A stretch of 45,288 bases of DNA from Methylococcaceae bacterium (GCA_947506075.1 CANNNN010000001.1:1-45288); one strand, 5' to 3'. Positions 34,369-42,724 are shown, counted from the stretch's first letter. Numbers and translations: made by a program. Notes: generated by a model from the sequence alone, not told the origin.

Positions 34369-35340
34369 TCAAACCGCTTTCTTTACCTTATCTCGATTGT
34401 TCAACAACATCCCTTCCGCCTTGCTGCCCAAATAAACATAAATACCCAACGACACCAGCAGCAAGGCCACCGCAATAATAATCCACACCGCTACAATAAT
34501 ATGCTCGCTGTCACCTTTTAACGCGAATTTAAAGATCATCAATAAGGCCTCAATCGATACGGCGATAATAATCACCGCAATAAAGCGGGTAATCGTCCGC
34601 CTAGTTGAGCTGTGCCTGAGGATATCCTTATATAACAAAACCTCTTCTTCCAGCGTAGTCTTGCCCAAATCAAAAATAGCCAGCGCCAGGGTCAGATAAA
34701 TCACCACGCCAAATGGAATTTCCATTGCTATTTGCGGATCCATGATCGAGCGCAGCACCTTGAAGCATTCAACCCCGGCCGCATAAAGCAGCACCAGTGC
34801 AACCGTAAATAAACCCAGCACAATCAGTGTATACATGGTTTTAAAATAAGGCTCGAAATGGATGCATCGGCTGTCGCCGGTCAATACATCCAGCATTGAA
34901 CTTAGATCAATATCCAGCACAACTATGCCTTTAATGCTGCTGTCCTGATCCATAATTTTCATACTGGCGGACAAGCATAACTCCCGCTTGACGCTGGACA
35001 AATAAGGCTCGGTCACAGCCACGCCGTCGGCCTTGATTGCAGCCAGATAATAGGGCCGATTGCTGCGATCTGCATCCAGGCCAATTTTAGGATGATGCTT
35101 GAAATGACTGCCCGGCACATTAACGCAGATTTGTTTGCCTTTTACATCCAGCAGGTAAAACAGGCTGATAAAAGGATAATAAGAACACAGCGAGCTAAGC
35201 AACTCAGTCAGCTCCTGATAACTTTTATCAAACAGCTTTTCATCGGCAAAGCAGCCCAAGATGGAAGACAGCATATTATGAATAGCGGGCCGGTGCTCTT
35301 CGTATTTCTCAATGACATTGAGATGACTCATTTTAGACAT
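34369..35340 (-). CDS. PDC/Cache-like sensor with C-terminal membrane helices
   Basis: The 323-residue protein starts with a PDC-like sensor domain (LFYLLDVKGKQICVNVPGS, DRSNRPYYLAAIKADG, VTEPYLSSVKRELCLSASM, GIVVLDIDLS) without a preceding membrane helix. It ends in about four membrane helices and a short basic tail (NRDKVKKAV). AGGA lies seven bases before the ATG at 35340; the frame stays open to 35454 without such a site. An inverted layout with the sensor before the helices would place it in the cytoplasm. It forms an operon with the triple-GAF gene. No enzymatic domain is seen. Confidence 0.75.
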   Translation of the reverse strand: MSKMSHLNVIEKYEEHRPAIHNMLSSILGCFADEKLFDKSYQELTELLSSLCSYYPFISLFYLLDVKGKQICVNVPGSHFKHHPKIGLDADRSNRPYYLAAIKADGVAVTEPYLSSVKRELCLSASMKIMDQDSSIKGIVVLDIDLSSMLDVLTGDSRCIHFEPYFKTMYTLIVLGLFTVALVLLYAAGVECFKVLRSIMDPQIAMEIPFGVVIYLTLALAIFDLGKTTLEEEVLLYKDILRHSSTRRTITRFIAVIIIAVSIEALLMIFKFALKGDSEHIIVAVWIIIAVALLLVSLGIYVYLGSKAEGMLLNNRDKVKKAV

Positions 35341-35463
35341 GCCCTGTTCCTGGGAGTTTAGATATCTAGCAAAAATAAAAGCAGTTATTATGCCAGCTAG
35401 GCAGACAGGCCGCAGGACTTGGGTTAGTTCTATTACAGCAGCCACTGCACACAACTAAACGAT

Positions 35464-35485
35464 CTATATTGGTGCGCCAATATAG
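35464..35485. promoter_or_regulatory. Perfect palindrome upstream of the PDC-GAF operon
   Basis: CTATATTGG (35464-35472) and CCAATATAG (35477-35485) are exact complements around TGCG. The site is about 125 bases upstream of the chosen start of the minus-strand sensor gene. Its size and symmetry fit a dimeric repressor operator. Confidence 0.5.
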
Positions 35486-35616
35486 GAGACTGCCCCTGTT
35501 TAATGCATTGCTTTATTGCAATCAACCCAGCCCCATTCAATATTGCATTGAACCACTTGTATTTATTGATAAAAATTAATTACAAAACACCATGGAAATA
35601 TTGGCATATTAACTGC

Positions 35617-35625
35617 TGATATAAT
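35617..35625 (+). promoter_or_regulatory. Extended -10 promoter element for the BFD-like gene
   Basis: TGATATAAT is an exact extended -10. TTGGCA lies 13 bases upstream, too close for a normal -35 element. Transcription from about 35632 would begin at the base of the first of two leader hairpins. Confidence 0.5.
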
Positions 35626-35632
35626 CACATAA

Positions 35633-35718
35633 GCTCCAATGCCGGAGCGCTGAAAATTTTTAGTTTAACGTCGAACTACCTAGGCAATGGCGCCTACTCT
35701 AAGGTGACCTCCAGGAGT
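35633..35718 (+). promoter_or_regulatory. Candidate ANTAR-responsive RNA leader with two A1/G4 hexaloop hairpins
   Basis: Hairpin 1 is GCTCC-AATGCC-GGAGC (35633-35648) and hairpin 2 is TAGGC-AATGGC-GCCTA (35681-35696). Both have 5-bp stems and six-base loops with A at position 1 and G at position 4, the rule for ANTAR RNA targets. Downstream, ACTC (35696-35699) can pair with GAGT (35715-35718) of the ribosome site, which would compete by one base with hairpin 2. No U-run terminator is seen. Confidence 0.55.
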
Positions 35719-35726
35719 TAAATACT

Positions 35727-35912
35727 ATGAACATTTGCCGGTGTTTTGATGTTTCTCGATCCGAACTAAAAAAGGTCATTAATAACGACCATAATTCAAT
35801 AGACAAACTGTCAGACCAATTACCGGCTGGCAGTCATTGCGGAGGCAGCATAAAAACAACTATTTCCTATGGAAATTATTCATCGTCGCAAAATAAATTT
35901 ATCAGTATCTAA
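35727..35912 (+). CDS. Small BFD-like (2Fe-2S ferredoxin-like) protein
   Basis: The 61-residue protein resembles the bacterioferritin-associated ferredoxin (Fer2_BFD) domain also found in NirB. It starts with C4-R-C6 (MNICRCFDVSRSELKKVI), followed by a short helix and HCGGSI near residue 38. The fourth cluster ligand is Ser41, so the set is C4, C6, C38 and S41; cluster binding may be weak or use a substitute ligand. CAGGAG lies eight bases before the ATG. The upstream leader has paired ANTAR-type hairpins. The EAL gene follows after 95 bases. Confidence 0.65.
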   Translation: MNICRCFDVSRSELKKVINNDHNSIDKLSDQLPAGSHCGGSIKTTISYGNYSSSQNKFISI

Positions 35913-36007
35913 AAACCAATGAATCTACTGGAGAAGCTTTAACCCGGCCATATCACCGAAAAGCAACAAACACTCTCCATGACATAACGCCATAATTGAA
36001 GATCCTT

Positions 36008-37315
36008 ATGATTACTGAAAAAAACCCATGCTCTTGCCCCCCGACCAGTGTTAGCGCAATCATCGGTCATAAGCCCTCAGCCCGGCCAGCTACTGCCCTT
36101 GGTCGAGGCGCTGTCACGATCTTGTCCAGCTCTACAACCACGAGCGCTGAAGATAAAAGCCTGTTCCCCTATTTTCAGCCCATTGTTGGCGCCGCCAGCG
36201 GCACTATCATCGGTTATGAAGCCTTGGCCAGGCAAAATGATGACCAGGGCAGGGTTATTTCGGCAGGCGAGCTATTTTGTTCGCCAGATATTTCTGTCGA
36301 TCAACTGATTGCCTGGGATCGAAAAGTTCGGCGACTGGCGCTGCAACAATTCAAGCTATCAAATTGCAGCGGCTATTTAACCATCAATATCTCGGCCGCC
36401 TGGGTCGATCTGATTACCGACTTTAATGCCTTACCAACGGTATTGATGTTGGACGAACTCAATATTGATCGCAGCAGGGTCATTATTGAAATAACCGAAT
36501 CCAAAGGCGACCTCGACAAACTCGTTGAAATTGCCACCGTATATCGTAAGCACGGCTTGAAAATAGCGATTGATGATTTTGGCGCGGGATTTTCCCAACT
36601 GGAAAGAGTCATGGCCATACAACCCGACATCATCAAGCTCGATATGCAGTTATTCCAGAATGCGGCCAAAGGCGGCATTGCCAGCGATATCGTGCATTTG
36701 ATCTCCCGTCTGGCTAAACGCACCGGCTGCCGTATCGTTTGCGAAGGAGTGGAAACCGAAGCCGACTTTCATTTCGGTTTAAGCTGCGGCGCCCAATATA
36801 TGCAAGGCTATCTGTTTTCGCCGGCCACAGCAGAATTCAAAGAACCGCTGTATTATCAACAACAAATAAACACATTACGAAAAAGTTTCTTGTCCAAAAC
36901 CTTAGCAAGGGAGAAACATAAAATACAGTTTATCGCCAACATTAAGAACTTGATTGAACTGCTGAAAAAAGCCCTGGAAACCGACTTTAACCTGAATAAA
37001 TTATCCGCACATCCATTTGAAGCCAGCGGTGTGCTGCGCTTTTATTTATGCAATAACGAGGGCGAACAAATCTCCTCGAATTTTAATTTTGCCGATGCCA
37101 ACTGGTACGAGGATACGTCCCAACGTGGTTTTAACTGGGCATGGCGACCTTATTTTTACCAGTTACTGGCGCTTGAGGCAGAAAAAGACAGCTATCGCCT
37201 GGTCACGTCGGAACGTTATCGGGATTTCAATACCGATATACTGTGTAAAACCCTGTCACTTAGACTGGATGATCAACGCATCTTGTTAATTGATGTTGCC
37301 GCCGAGTGGCTATGA
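36008..37315 (+). CDS. EAL-domain cyclic-di-GMP phosphodiesterase with C-terminal sensor-like domain
   Basis: The 435-residue protein has a low-complexity start (about 1-50) and an EAL domain (52-285) with the signature GYEALAR. VIIEITES, AIDDFGAGFSQL, IIKLDMQLF and MQGYLFSP are also present, so the main catalytic residues are intact. The C-terminal 150 residues (IELLKKALETDFNLNKL, WYEDTSQRGFNWAWRPYF) resemble the PAS-like domain that follows EAL in YkuI-type proteins. There is no GGDEF domain. ATG at 36008 is used; a TTG at 35996 also opens the frame. Confidence 0.88.
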   Translation: MITEKNPCSCPPTSVSAIIGHKPSARPATALGRGAVTILSSSTTTSAEDKSLFPYFQPIVGAASGTIIGYEALARQNDDQGRVISAGELFCSPDISVDQLIAWDRKVRRLALQQFKLSNCSGYLTINISAAWVDLITDFNALPTVLMLDELNIDRSRVIIEITESKGDLDKLVEIATVYRKHGLKIAIDDFGAGFSQLERVMAIQPDIIKLDMQLFQNAAKGGIASDIVHLISRLAKRTGCRIVCEGVETEADFHFGLSCGAQYMQGYLFSPATAEFKEPLYYQQQINTLRKSFLSKTLAREKHKIQFIANIKNLIELLKKALETDFNLNKLSAHPFEASGVLRFYLCNNEGEQISSNFNFADANWYEDTSQRGFNWAWRPYFYQLLALEAEKDSYRLVTSERYRDFNTDILCKTLSLRLDDQRILLIDVAAEWL

Positions 37316-37398
37316 TATTGAGCAATTGTCCTCATGCCCAACGAGAACATAGTCAAAAGTTTACGATAACTACCCATTTAACGCGGAGCGATTTTTAC

Positions 37399-37435
37399 GC
37401 TGATTCCCAAGCTGGGTCGGGGCTCGGAAATCAGC
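37399..37435. repeat. R1-related inverted repeat
   Basis: GCTGATT (37399-37405) and AATCAGC (37429-37435) flank CCCAAGCTGGGTCGGGGCTCGG, combining R1-like and R2-like words. It stands between the converging EAL and sterol-desaturase genes. Confidence 0.5.
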
Positions 37436-37460
37436 ATTACCGCAGTATGCGTTCGAGCAC

Positions 37461-38531
37461 TTAATTAAGCAGTTTCCGAAACAACGGATATATCTGGCTT
37501 CTGCCATTTAAGGCATCGTTGATGCTTTCAACCCATCCTTGCCACTTCTGTTTCAGCTTGTTTTTGGCTTGTTCCTGACCATAAACCAAGCTAATAATTT
37601 CTTTTTTTGCTTCCAGCCAATCACCAAATTCATTGCCTGGATAAAAGCCACGTTTCTCGGCTTTGTAATAGGCTGCTTCAGCAATCATTTTATCCAGGTT
37701 AAATGCTAGCGGGGAACTGCTGCCCATCATTAATCCGCAAGTTATCAGATTGATAAGCTCTTGCGACGAGTAATCCTTAACTCCGATTTCAGTAGGTTTC
37801 AGCTCTGCTAAAGTACCAAACAAGCGGTCCCATATCGAAAATACCGCACCATAATTACGGTCATGCTCATTACGCAGGGTTGAATGGTGAACTCGATGTA
37901 AATACGGAGTGACAATGACCCGCCCTAAAAACTGCTCGCCCCGGAAGGAAATATTGGCATGATGCAGCATCGTGAACAACGTAATAACGGCCTCGTTTGC
38001 AAGCAGCAACGCCCCGTCTATGCCTAAAACGACAACCAGCATTGCCTTCAGCGTATTAATGAGGACGACTTCCAGAAAATGTATCCGGAATGCCGTTGAA
38101 ACATTCAAATAGGGGTCGCTGTGATGCACCCTGTGCAGTATCCACAAGCCATTAAAACTGTGACTGGCTTTGTGCAGGAAATACAGCATTAAATCCATCG
38201 CAAAAAACGAAAGAACCGCTTTCCATACTGGGCTTGACAGATAATTCAGCAAGCCAATGTAAGAGTAGTGCCCAGCAAAAATGAACAGCGCTGGAACCGA
38301 CAATAACGACATCACGACGCTATTAAAAATAAATAATTTTATGTTCGCCCGATAAGACTGGCGCAGCTGCTTTCTGGACTGTATTTCTCTGGGATTACAC
38401 AGCTCAAATATCACCAGCAGTGTCAAAAACAGGATCAGGATAATTGTTGCAATCCCTCCCGACGGCATGTTTACCAGCCACGTTAGATAGGATTGAACAG
38501 CGTTAGTTGAAGATACAGATTCATTTAACAT
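37461..38531 (-). CDS. Sterol desaturase/fatty acid hydroxylase family protein fused to DUF2934
   Basis: The 356-residue membrane protein has four or so helices and the di-iron histidine boxes LHKASH, HRVHHSD, MLHHANI and LHRVHHS. Family members hydroxylate or desaturate sterols, fatty acids or carotenoids. The C-terminal part (about 270-310) reads IAEAAYYKAEKRGFYPGN followed by EFGDWLEAKKEI, a DUF2934-like motif normally found as a small separate protein. GAGGTG precedes the ATG at 38531 at good spacing; GTG at 38540 and ATG at 38537 are worse. The substrate is unknown; sterol or hopanoid lipid modification is possible in a methanotroph. Confidence 0.88.
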   Translation of the reverse strand: MLNESVSSTNAVQSYLTWLVNMPSGGIATIILILFLTLLVIFELCNPREIQSRKQLRQSYRANIKLFIFNSVVMSLLSVPALFIFAGHYSYIGLLNYLSSPVWKAVLSFFAMDLMLYFLHKASHSFNGLWILHRVHHSDPYLNVSTAFRIHFLEVVLINTLKAMLVVVLGIDGALLLANEAVITLFTMLHHANISFRGEQFLGRVIVTPYLHRVHHSTLRNEHDRNYGAVFSIWDRLFGTLAELKPTEIGVKDYSSQELINLITCGLMMGSSSPLAFNLDKMIAEAAYYKAEKRGFYPGNEFGDWLEAKKEIISLVYGQEQAKNKLKQKWQGWVESINDALNGRSQIYPLFRKLLN

Positions 38532-38729
38532 GGTCATCACCTCAATATAGAACTGACATTATTAGTAAAGGAAAAATTATCTTAATTTTATATTAAATCT
38601 AAACCACGCAAACCAATATAATAATATTTATAAATCAATCGTATAAAATTATTTTACTGTTTAGTCAGATGGTTTCTTGTGAGAAAATTCCTAGTTGACC
38701 TGTCACTATCCGGAATTATTCCTGTAATT

Positions 38730-38904
38730 CACAAATTGTAGATACATGTTCTCTGTGGATTTATTAATACTGCGACAATATGCCACATTCCATTATTTAA
38801 CCGTTATAGCTAGAATAGCTGCAACTCTTGAGATGCAACTTTCCTCCTCGGAATTCAGAGCGTTATATCCTTCTCTAATGCGGCCTAACAGTCGCATTTT
38901 TTTT
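38730..38904 (+). ncRNA. Candidate small RNA with intrinsic terminator
   Basis: ATGCGGC-CTAACA-GTCGCAT (38878-38897) is a 7-bp hairpin (one G-T pair) followed by eight T residues, a clear plus-strand terminator with no plus-strand gene before it for 1.5 kb. TTGACC (38695-38700) and TATTCC (38717-38722) form a possible promoter, giving a transcript of about 175 bases. It contains TTTCCTCCTCGG, a CCTCC anti-ribosome-site word in a predicted loop. The surrounding gap 38532-39062 shows no convincing protein gene. Confidence 0.45.
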
Positions 38905-39062
38905 GCCTGCTGTTTAGGGCCGATATCTTGCAAGAAATACACCCAACTTAGGTGGTTTCCAACAACTCTAATAACCATAATTCACCCTCACAGTAAATCC
39001 GTGGCCTCTGCGGCTCAACTGTTTTTCCATGCTCATGTTGCCCAGGCTTTTGAACCTAAAAT

Positions 39063-39410
39063 TCAGCCCAGCTTAAATCCGACAAAAAAGCCCCCAACCC
39101 CACTGACACCCTTACTGGTAATACCGGTCAAGCGCTGAACCAGCATTCCACCTGAACTTTTGGCTGCTTCCGTAGCAGCACTGGCGACTTCTTGCAACTT
39201 TGCATCGGTTATACTGATGACGTCGTAATATTCCGCAACAAATAACAGTACAATGGCCGCACCTCCCAGAAACAGCACTGTGCGCAACATTTTTTTGGCA
39301 AAATAACCGACCGCCAGTCCGATAACAAACGGTGCGCCTACATTGCCCATCAAGAAGGTCGAGGAAAAGATATCGTTAGAGGCTGCTGCATCGACTGGTT
39401 GGGTACTCAT
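39063..39410 (-). CDS. FUN14-family membrane protein
   Basis: The 115-residue protein has two membrane helices (APFVIGLAVGYFAKKMLRTV and VLFLGGAAIVLLFVAEYY) and ends in GVGGFFVGFKLG, the Gly-rich C-terminal helix characteristic of FUN14 proteins. FUN14 is best known as a mitophagy receptor in eukaryotes; the bacterial role is unknown. It stands alone, with GGAA close upstream of the ATG. Confidence 0.85.
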   Translation of the reverse strand: MSTQPVDAAASNDIFSSTFLMGNVGAPFVIGLAVGYFAKKMLRTVLFLGGAAIVLLFVAEYYDVISITDAKLQEVASAATEAAKSSGGMLVQRLTGITSKGVSGVGGFFVGFKLG

Positions 39411-39827
39411 GGTTCCGGGGTTCCGCTGGTGTAATGATTAAGAGTAAGGTTGCAACTTATTAGAATGCTTAGGTAGCTTGCATAACGTTTAATATTTTAT
39501 CACTGAATTTAATCGCATCAGAATTAGATAATATTGCACCCGATCCAGGTATCTTCGTCAACTCCACACATCGCACCCTCGGCAATCCCTCCTTACCATT
39601 GGCTTCGTCTCTTAGCCGTAGCCAAGGGAAGAGACTATTCTTCCTTTGCATCTTTTTCCTGCCGCTCAACAATGAATCTAAACAACATTTCTCCACGAAA
39701 AACACGCTTAACAGGAAAGCTTTCAAAGGGATTATATGTAGACCATCACCCAAAGCGCGAACAGGAAAATAAATACAAGACATTGATTTATATCTAATCT
39801 TTCGCTGACCAACTGCGTTTTTCAGAC
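39411..39827. other. Unexplained 417-base gap with two weak opposing frames
   Basis: A minus frame (39469-39783) and an overlapping plus frame (39534-39797, or the 41-codon part from about 39672) are both open. Neither has a ribosome site or a recognisable family. The plus-frame end is basic (SPRKTRLTGKLSKGLYVDHH), the minus-frame end is ordinary-looking. One may be a real small gene or the remnant of one; I cannot choose. Confidence 0.3.
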
Positions 39828-40601
39828 TTATGCAAGCTTAAACAATCTGTAAAAATTCTCCGTCGATGAATCTGCAATTTTATTGATTGTCGTTCCACGC
39901 AACTGAGCCAACTGTTCTGCGACATAACGCACGTAGGTTGGATAATTGGGTCTGCCGCGAAACGGTACCGGCGCAAGATACGGCGAATCGGTTTCGATAA
40001 GAAAGCGGTCGACCGGTACTTTTTTGGCTACGTCCTGAATCTCCTTGGCACTGTTAAAGGTGACGATACCGGAAAAGGAAATGTAAAAATTCAAATCCAG
40101 GGCTTGCTTCGCAAACGCCCAGTCTTCGGTAAAACAATGGATAATCCCTCCGACTTCGCTTGCACCCTCTTCTTCCAGCATCCGTAGCGTATCGTGTTTG
40201 GCTTCACGGGTATGAATAATCAACGGTTTTTTCAACGCCTTGGCGGCATGAATATGGTTTCTGAAGCGTTGGTGTTGCCAGCTCAAGTCACCTGTGCTGC
40301 GAAAATAATCCAGTCCGGTCTCGCCTATGGCTAGGACTTTTTCGGCCTGACCTAAGGCGACCAGCTCTTCAACACTGGGGTCTTGCCCCTCCTGAACATT
40401 GGGATGCACACCGACGGTCAATGATATTTGCGGATACGGGGCTACCAAAGCCTGCATCGCAGGATAAGCTTCCAGATCTATCGAAATGCATAGTAAATGT
40501 TCAATTTGACTATTTTCTGCTTCATGCATGAAACAGGCAAAATCATTTTGATAGGGGGCAAGATCGATACGATCCAGATGACAATGGGAGTCTATTAACA
40601 T
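39828..40601 (-). CDS. TatD-family metal-dependent hydrolase (DNase)
   Basis: The 257-residue TIM-barrel hydrolase has metal ligands in DSHCHLD, GETGLDY, IIHTREA, GGIIHCFTEDW and IETDSPYLAPVPFRG. It belongs to the TatD/YcfH branch of 3'-5' nucleases; the in vivo substrate of YcfH types is unproven. It ends the pabC-mltG-tmk-holB-pilZ cluster, the usual position of the tatD homologue in gammaproteobacteria. Confidence 0.92.
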   Translation of the reverse strand: MLIDSHCHLDRIDLAPYQNDFACFMHEAENSQIEHLLCISIDLEAYPAMQALVAPYPQISLTVGVHPNVQEGQDPSVEELVALGQAEKVLAIGETGLDYFRSTGDLSWQHQRFRNHIHAAKALKKPLIIHTREAKHDTLRMLEEEGASEVGGIIHCFTEDWAFAKQALDLNFYISFSGIVTFNSAKEIQDVAKKVPVDRFLIETDSPYLAPVPFRGRPNYPTYVRYVAEQLAQLRGTTINKIADSSTENFYRLFKLA

Positions 40602-40641
40602 CAGATATTCTTTGAAAATGGAAAAGTTTGTTTAAAAAATC

Positions 40642-40697
40642 AGGCGAAAGGCAAAGGACTAAAGGCAAAAACAAGGTGTCAACGTTTCGCCTTAGTC
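40642..40697. other. Alternative stems between pilZ and tatD genes
   Basis: AGGCGAAA (40642-40649) pairs with TTTCGCCT (40685-40692), while GACTAAAGGC pairs with GCCTTAGTC ending at 40697; the two cannot form together. This may be chance, since the stretch is rich in AAGGCAAA words. Confidence 0.3.
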
Positions 40698-40701
40698 ATT
40701 T

Positions 40702-41058
40702 TTACATAGTATGCGTCACCCGGTCATGCTGTAAAGAGCCGGCCAGATAGTTTTCAATTTTGTTGCGTGAGATACCGTTATCCTGATCGCTAAATTGCAC
40801 GCCGACGCCGACAGCTCTGAAGCCCTCCGATCCTGGCGGTGTTATCCAGATTATGGTCCCGGCAATCGGCAAGCGTTCGGTTTCGTCCATTAAGTTAAGT
40901 AACATAAAGACTTCCTGGCCCATTTCATATTGACGACTGGTGGGTATAAACAGTCCGCCGTTGGTCACAAAAGGCATGTAGGCCATGTACAATGCATTTT
41001 TATCTTTAATTGAAAGGGACAAGATGCCTTGTCCCTGCGCGGCTTCTGCCATAGTCAT
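40702..41058 (-). CDS. pilZ: Type IV pilus PilZ-domain protein
   Basis: The 118-residue protein consists of one PilZ domain of the pilus-assembly type. It starts with ILSLSIKDKNALYMAYMPFV followed by TNGGLFIPTS and ends with GVGVQFSDQDN. The RxxxR c-di-GMP-binding motif in front of the domain is absent, as in Pseudomonas PilZ, which acts through PilB/FimX. It overlaps the holB stop by ATGA. Required for pilus biogenesis in relatives. Confidence 0.9.
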   Translation of the reverse strand: MTMAEAAQGQGILSLSIKDKNALYMAYMPFVTNGGLFIPTSRQYEMGQEVFMLLNLMDETERLPIAGTIIWITPPGSEGFRAVGVGVQFSDQDNGISRNKIENYLAGSLQHDRVTHTM

Positions 41059-42062
41059 GTGCTCCGGTTAAGTTCGTGCCATTGTATTAAAACTTCTTCC
41101 AACAATAACTGTTTGTTTAGTTGCGTGTCCAGTCGCAGCCTGGCAGCCAGCAATAAATCATAAAGCTTATAAAGCCCTTTTAAGTCTAGTCGTCCGGACA
41201 GTTCTTGCAACTGTCTATTCAAGTCCGGATTATATAAATATTCAACCCGGACCTGATAATAAACCCTAATTAAATCGATAATCCAGAAAGTCATCCAGAA
41301 TATCAACGGCAGTGCCGGCAGCTTGTGCCAGTCTTCGGCGATCAGGACCGGCGATTTAAGTTGCTTTGCAATCCCTATCCAGGCAGCGAAACAATCATTG
41401 CGCAACGTTAATGTTTGATCATTGACATAATTTAACGCCTGCAGAGGCGCGCCCTGCGCTAACGAGACGTTCAGCCGCAAATCCCCTCGCTCCGCTGTTT
41501 TGCAAAGAGGGGACTGGACCAGCCAATCAACCACTATTTCCTGGTCCGGTGTCACTAGCGCCAGTTTCTGGCAACGACTGATCACCGTCGCCGGTAACGC
41601 GCTTGGTTTTTCGGTGACCAACAGGATAGTGGTGCGCTCGGTTGGCTCTTCAAGACATTTCAAGAACGCGTTAGCCGCAGCGCTGTTCATCTTGTCGGCC
41701 GGATTGACAATAACAACCCGATAAGTGTCGAACTGGGGCTTTAGCGTTAATCGGGTAATCAGGTTGCGTATCTGCCCTATCCCTATGCCTTTGCCCGGCT
41801 CCTCGGGCTGTATCCGTATAAGGTCGGGATGCGTGTCGGCATTAATTAGCAAACAGCTGCTGCAATGGCCGCAAGCCAGACCGTTGGCCTGCGGTCTTGC
41901 ACACAGCAATGCAACAGCGAACTGATAAGCCAATTGCTGTTTACCCAGGCCTTTATTGCCGGTAATCAGTAAAGCCTGTGGAATCCGTTTTTGCGCAATA
42001 TAACTGCACAAATGCGCCCAACTTTGCGTTTGCCAGGGTAATAGCGCAACGATCTCTGTCAT
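41055..42062 (-). CDS. holB: DNA polymerase III delta' subunit
   Basis: HolB is part of the clamp loader. The 335-residue protein has the P-loop-like TGNKGLGKQQLAYQF, a four-Cys zinc module (LLCARPQANGLACGHCSSCL, C-x8-C-x2-C-x2-C), sensor 1 in LLVTEKPSALPATVISRC, and a divergent C-terminal collar domain. It overlaps tmk and pilZ by four bases on each side. Confidence 0.93.
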   Translation of the reverse strand: MTEIVALLPWQTQSWAHLCSYIAQKRIPQALLITGNKGLGKQQLAYQFAVALLCARPQANGLACGHCSSCLLINADTHPDLIRIQPEEPGKGIGIGQIRNLITRLTLKPQFDTYRVVIVNPADKMNSAAANAFLKCLEEPTERTTILLVTEKPSALPATVISRCQKLALVTPDQEIVVDWLVQSPLCKTAERGDLRLNVSLAQGAPLQALNYVNDQTLTLRNDCFAAWIGIAKQLKSPVLIAEDWHKLPALPLIFWMTFWIIDLIRVYYQVRVEYLYNPDLNRQLQELSGRLDLKGLYKLYDLLLAARLRLDTQLNKQLLLEEVLIQWHELNRST

Positions 42063-42724
42063 TTAAAGCTGCCCTGCTTTGAAGAAACTGGACTTGCACT
42101 ATTGCCGTGTAAAGTCCGAATAACATCGACTATGGCTCGCTGCACATCGAGCAACGACTGGTTGGCTTTAATCAGTTTGATGCGCTCCGGGTACAGCTCA
42201 GCCTGCAATAGATAAGCGCGCCTGACGTTCTCAAAAAAACTGATTTTTTCCGATTCGAAACGATCAAAAGCGCCGCGCTCCCTGGCTCTGCTTATGCCTA
42301 TCTCAACCGGCGCATCCAGCAACAGGGTTAAATCCGGTCTTAAAGAGCCTTGCACCAGATTTTCCAGCCAGGTTATGGTGCTGATTTTCATGTTTCGGCC
42401 ACCGCCCTGGTAAGCATAGGTCGCATCGGTAAACCTGTCGCATAACACCCAGTGTCCATGCGCCAAGGCCGGTTCAATCACATGTTTGATATGCTGGGCT
42501 CTTGCCGCAAACATCATCAATAACTCGGCCGTTTCCGAAATTGCTTCGCTATGGGTATCGAGCAATAATTGCCGTAACTTTTCGGCCAACTCGGTGCCGC
42601 CGGGTTCGCGCGTCACAACAACAGTGATGTTATGTTGCTCCAGATAGTCTTTGATAAAAGCCAGATTGGTGGTTTTTCCTACCCCCTCCCCGCCCTCCAG
42701 GGTAACAAACTTTCCTCGGGTCAT
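42059..42724 (-). CDS. tmk: Thymidylate kinase
   Basis: Tmk phosphorylates dTMP to dTDP. The 221-residue P-loop kinase has LEGGEGVGKTTNLAFI, the DRF motif in CDRFTDATYAYQGGGR, TREPGGTELAEKLR and a short lid region (ARERGAFDRFE). The C-terminus has a short extra Ser-rich tail. It overlaps mltG and holB by four bases each, forming a coupled operon. Confidence 0.95.
   Translation of the reverse strand: MTRGKFVTLEGGEGVGKTTNLAFIKDYLEQHNITVVVTREPGGTELAEKLRQLLLDTHSEAISETAELLMMFAARAQHIKHVIEPALAHGHWVLCDRFTDATYAYQGGGRNMKISTITWLENLVQGSLRPDLTLLLDAPVEIGISRARERGAFDRFESEKISFFENVRRAYLLQAELYPERIKLIKANQSLLDVQRAIVDVIRTLHGNSASPVSSKQGSFK

Noticed and set aside
38746..39138. 130-codon plus-strand frame in the gap before and into the FUN14 gene
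   Set aside because: It overlaps the FUN14 gene antisense, crosses the clear terminator at 38878-38904, and its composition looks random.
39469..39783. 104-codon minus-strand frame after the FUN14 gene
   Set aside because: No ribosome site or known motif, and an opposing frame overlaps it; reported only as part of an unexplained gap.
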